Source: Epichloe hybrida (Eukaryota; Ascomycota; Sordariomycetes; Hypocreales; Clavicipitaceae). From it: DNA of 64,000 nt. Below are positions 62,352 to 64,000 of the stretch, one piece after another. The position numbers and the translations under genes were made by a program. Positions within the stretch are counted from its first letter, which is position 1; each line of letters begins with the position of its first letter. The notes under the pieces were generated by a model. That model worked only from the letters and a program-made list of their open reading frames with translations. It ran no database searches and was not told the origin of the DNA. The stretch covers positions 124,001 through 188,000 of the forward strand of contig JAFEKR010000003.1 in NCBI GenBank assembly GCA_019022495.1, written 5' to 3'.

Positions 62352-63717
62352 ATGGAGGCGGACAGGGCGACGAGGGTGCTCGCTGTGGCTAGCCATGTAT
62401 GAAACATCCCGACTTTGTCAAGAAACCAAGCTCTGTCGAGTTTCACTAATGCATCGATAGGTTGTTTCTGGGTGCGCAAACTGAGTGATTTATCAAAAAC
62501 ACCAAATTGTCATGCTGACGGTGGGGGGGGAGGGGGGGAGGAAAACAGCTACGTTGGCAATAAAATCGCAGTATTTGCACTACAATCCCTGGGGTATGAC
62601 GTCGCTGCTCTGAACACCGTGCAGTTCAGTAAGTCTCCCCCCCTTTTTTTTTTTCCAACTCTCTTTTCGAAGAATACGAGGAAAGGTCTGCTGACAAGGC
62701 CAAAAGGCAATCACACGGGGTACAGGCAATGGACGGGCACAAAGGTCTCGGCCCAGGAAATCACAGACCTGTACAACGGCCTGTGCCAGTCGTATCTCGA
62801 CGACTTCGACATGATGCTCTCGGGGTACATTCCCAGCGCGGCGGCCGTCGTGGCGGTGGGCAACATTGCGAGGGAGCTCAAGGAAAAGAACAAGGGGGCG
62901 CCGAGCGATTTCTTTTGGGTTCTGGATCCCGTCATGGGGGACAATGGCAAGATTTACGTGGCGGAGGATGTAGTGCCTGCGTACAAGGGGCTGATTGAGT
63001 ATGCTGATTTGATTCTGCCGAACCAATTTGAGGCCGAGTGAGAATGCCCCGACTCCCCCTCTTCCGTTTTGCCATACAGGACGACTTGTTTCTTGTTGTG
63101 CATGTACGAGATGTTACCGTGCTAATTCGGATTCCAGGCTCCTCTCAGAAGTCAAGATCGTCGACATGGAAAGCTTGAAAACAGCCATCCAGGCCCTCCA
63201 TGACAAATATCGCATCCCCCACGTCATCATAACATCCGTCAACTTCTCACAGCCCGGCCAATCGCCCTCGCACCTTTCCGTTGTTGGATCCAGCATGGCC
63301 TCCGCTGGCAAGGCGCGTCTCTTCCAAATCACCTTTCCGTCCATCGACTGTTACTTCTGCGGCACAGGAGACATGTTTGGCGCGTTGGTCACGGCCCGCA
63401 TGCGAGAGGCGGTGCGGGCGGTGGCCGGGCTGATTGACCGCCCCAGCTGGCTGAGTGATGATTCCGTGACTGCGGCCCATCTACCCTTGGCGCGGGCTAC
63501 GGAGAAAGTCCTTGCGAGCATGCACGAGGTGCTGGCCAAGACGAGAGACGGCATGCAGATGGTCGTGGAGCGGACAAAGGCGGGTTTGACGGAGGAGCAG
63601 CGGGCGAGCGGCACGGGCGAGCAACAGATTAAATCAAAGGCCTCGGAGCTGAGGCTCGTGCAGAACTTGGAGAGTCTGCGAAGTCCATCCGTCAAGTTTG
63701 AGGCACGGCCAATATGA
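62352..63717 (+). CDS. Pyridoxal kinase (vitamin B6 salvage)
   Basis: Five exons: 62352-62396, 62461-62471, 62549-62628, 62707-63037, 63138-63717 (348 aa). The enzyme phosphorylates pyridoxal, pyridoxine and pyridoxamine with ATP in the cytosol. Exon 1 codes MEADRATRVLAVASH, exon 2 is an 11-nt micro-exon (VVS plus two bases of G), and exon 3 goes on with YVGNKIAVFALQSLGYDVAA, giving the family's substrate-side ASHVV.GYVGNK block. Further motifs: NTVQFSNHTGY (41-51), SGYIPS, DPVMGDNGK (119-127), ILPNQFEAELL (148-158) and the ribokinase-fold GTGD (231-234, catalytic Asp234) followed by MFGAL. The C-terminal extension after about 300 is Lys/Glu-rich. Intron 2 has a G-run rather than pyrimidines before its AG. 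It is an orthologue-type match to yeast Bud16 and human PDXK. Confidence 0.93.
62461..62471 (+). other. 11-nt micro-exon of pyridoxal kinase
   Basis: GTTGTTTCTGG lies between an intron ending GATAG and a GTGCGC donor. It supplies Val-Val-Ser and two bases of Gly, restoring the ASHVVSGYVGNK motif that is strongly conserved in pyridoxal kinases. Without it the frame and motif are broken. Confidence 0.85.
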
Positions 63718-64000
63718 AATGAAGCCCAGGTCGCGTATCATCAGAAGAGGGGGGGACTTTAGGGCTCGTTAGAAGGGTAGGCTCGTTGCATTTGCTGCGA
63801 AGGAAAAAAAAACTTGAGCATGACCGCATCGTCATTTCTTTCTTTCTTTTTTTTTTTGCAATCCATTGTCTTTCAACAAGATTCTCATTTCGCAATTGGG
63901 TAATCTATTTGTCGTTGTCATCTCGTGAATCTCGTCATTAAGTGTTTTTGGCCTCCCCCCCTCCACCTATTCTATTGTTGCCAACCCGGGCAGGTTTCAT
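63718..64000 (+). other. 3' flank of pyridoxal kinase
   Basis: 283 bases of 3' UTR and downstream sequence with A and T/C-rich runs (AAAAAAAA near 63806, a TTTC repeat and T run at 63837-63857). I see no further gene start before the window ends. Confidence 0.5.

Noticed and set aside
61956..62479. Minus-strand frames of up to 146 codons around the pyridoxal kinase start
   Set aside because: They overlap well-supported kinase exons antisense and show no known domain.
1..64000. CRISPR array, rRNA, tRNA or prokaryotic mobile system
   Set aside because: No regularly spaced repeats with unique spacers, no rRNA-like stretch and no tRNA fold were seen; the window is eukaryotic with spliceosomal introns.

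Overview
The window looks like a chromosome segment of a filamentous ascomycete (Pezizomycotina; Sordariomycetes is my guess, not proven). It has two very different parts. Bases 1 to about 56,690 are extremely A+T-rich and contain no intact gene. Bases about 56,700 to 64,000 have ordinary composition and carry three intron-containing housekeeping-type genes. The AT-rich part bears the mark of repeat-induced point mutation (RIP): CpA/TpG is scarce, TpA abounds, the surviving C residues sit mostly in CT, CC or CG, and every retroelement reading frame is full of TAA/TAG stops with almost no frameshifts.

Nearly all of the AT-rich block is nested retroelements, and the nest can be taken apart by LTR ends and target-site duplications (TSDs). 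Two Ty1/copia families are present. Family A has a 296-bp LTR and a 6.37-kb element; its copies are A1 4014-16625 (5'-truncated), A2 10009-16383, A3 19115-49674 on the minus strand, and A4 50142-56517. Family B has a 309/310-bp LTR and a 6.81-kb element; its copies are B1 1-2021 (broken), B2 26518-35516, and B3 35776-42582 on the minus strand. One chromodomain-bearing Ty3/gypsy element, C, lies at 20801-44428 with 267-bp LTRs and a net length of about 7.8 kb.

Nesting order: A2 sits inside the 3' LTR of A1. A3 and A4 sit inside an unclassified degraded element or sequence E. A 0.54-kb insertion with 14-bp TSDs sits inside A3. Gypsy C sits inside that insertion, B2 and B3 sit inside C, and a 2.18-kb hAT-like TIR element sits inside B2. 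A 237-bp TIR element (MITE-like) sits inside A1. Removing the inserts gives 6375, 6376 and 6376 bp for A2, A3 and A4, and 6814 and 6807 bp for B2 and B3, which strongly supports the reconstruction.

The gene-bearing part starts abruptly near 56,695. All three genes are on the plus strand: a vezatin/Inp2-type membrane protein (57390-59588, 5 exons, 631 aa), PCNA (60538-61561, 4 exons, 259 aa, with a perfect ACGCGT box in its promoter) and pyridoxal kinase (62352-63717, 5 exons including an 11-nt micro-exon, 348 aa). They are separate transcription units with no obvious shared pathway. I found no tRNA, rRNA, CRISPR array or bacterial-type system. The least explained parts are the 2.0-kb stretch at 2022-4013, sequence E, the 14-bp-TSD insertion, the hAT-like element and the roughly 1.8-kb tail of the gypsy element.
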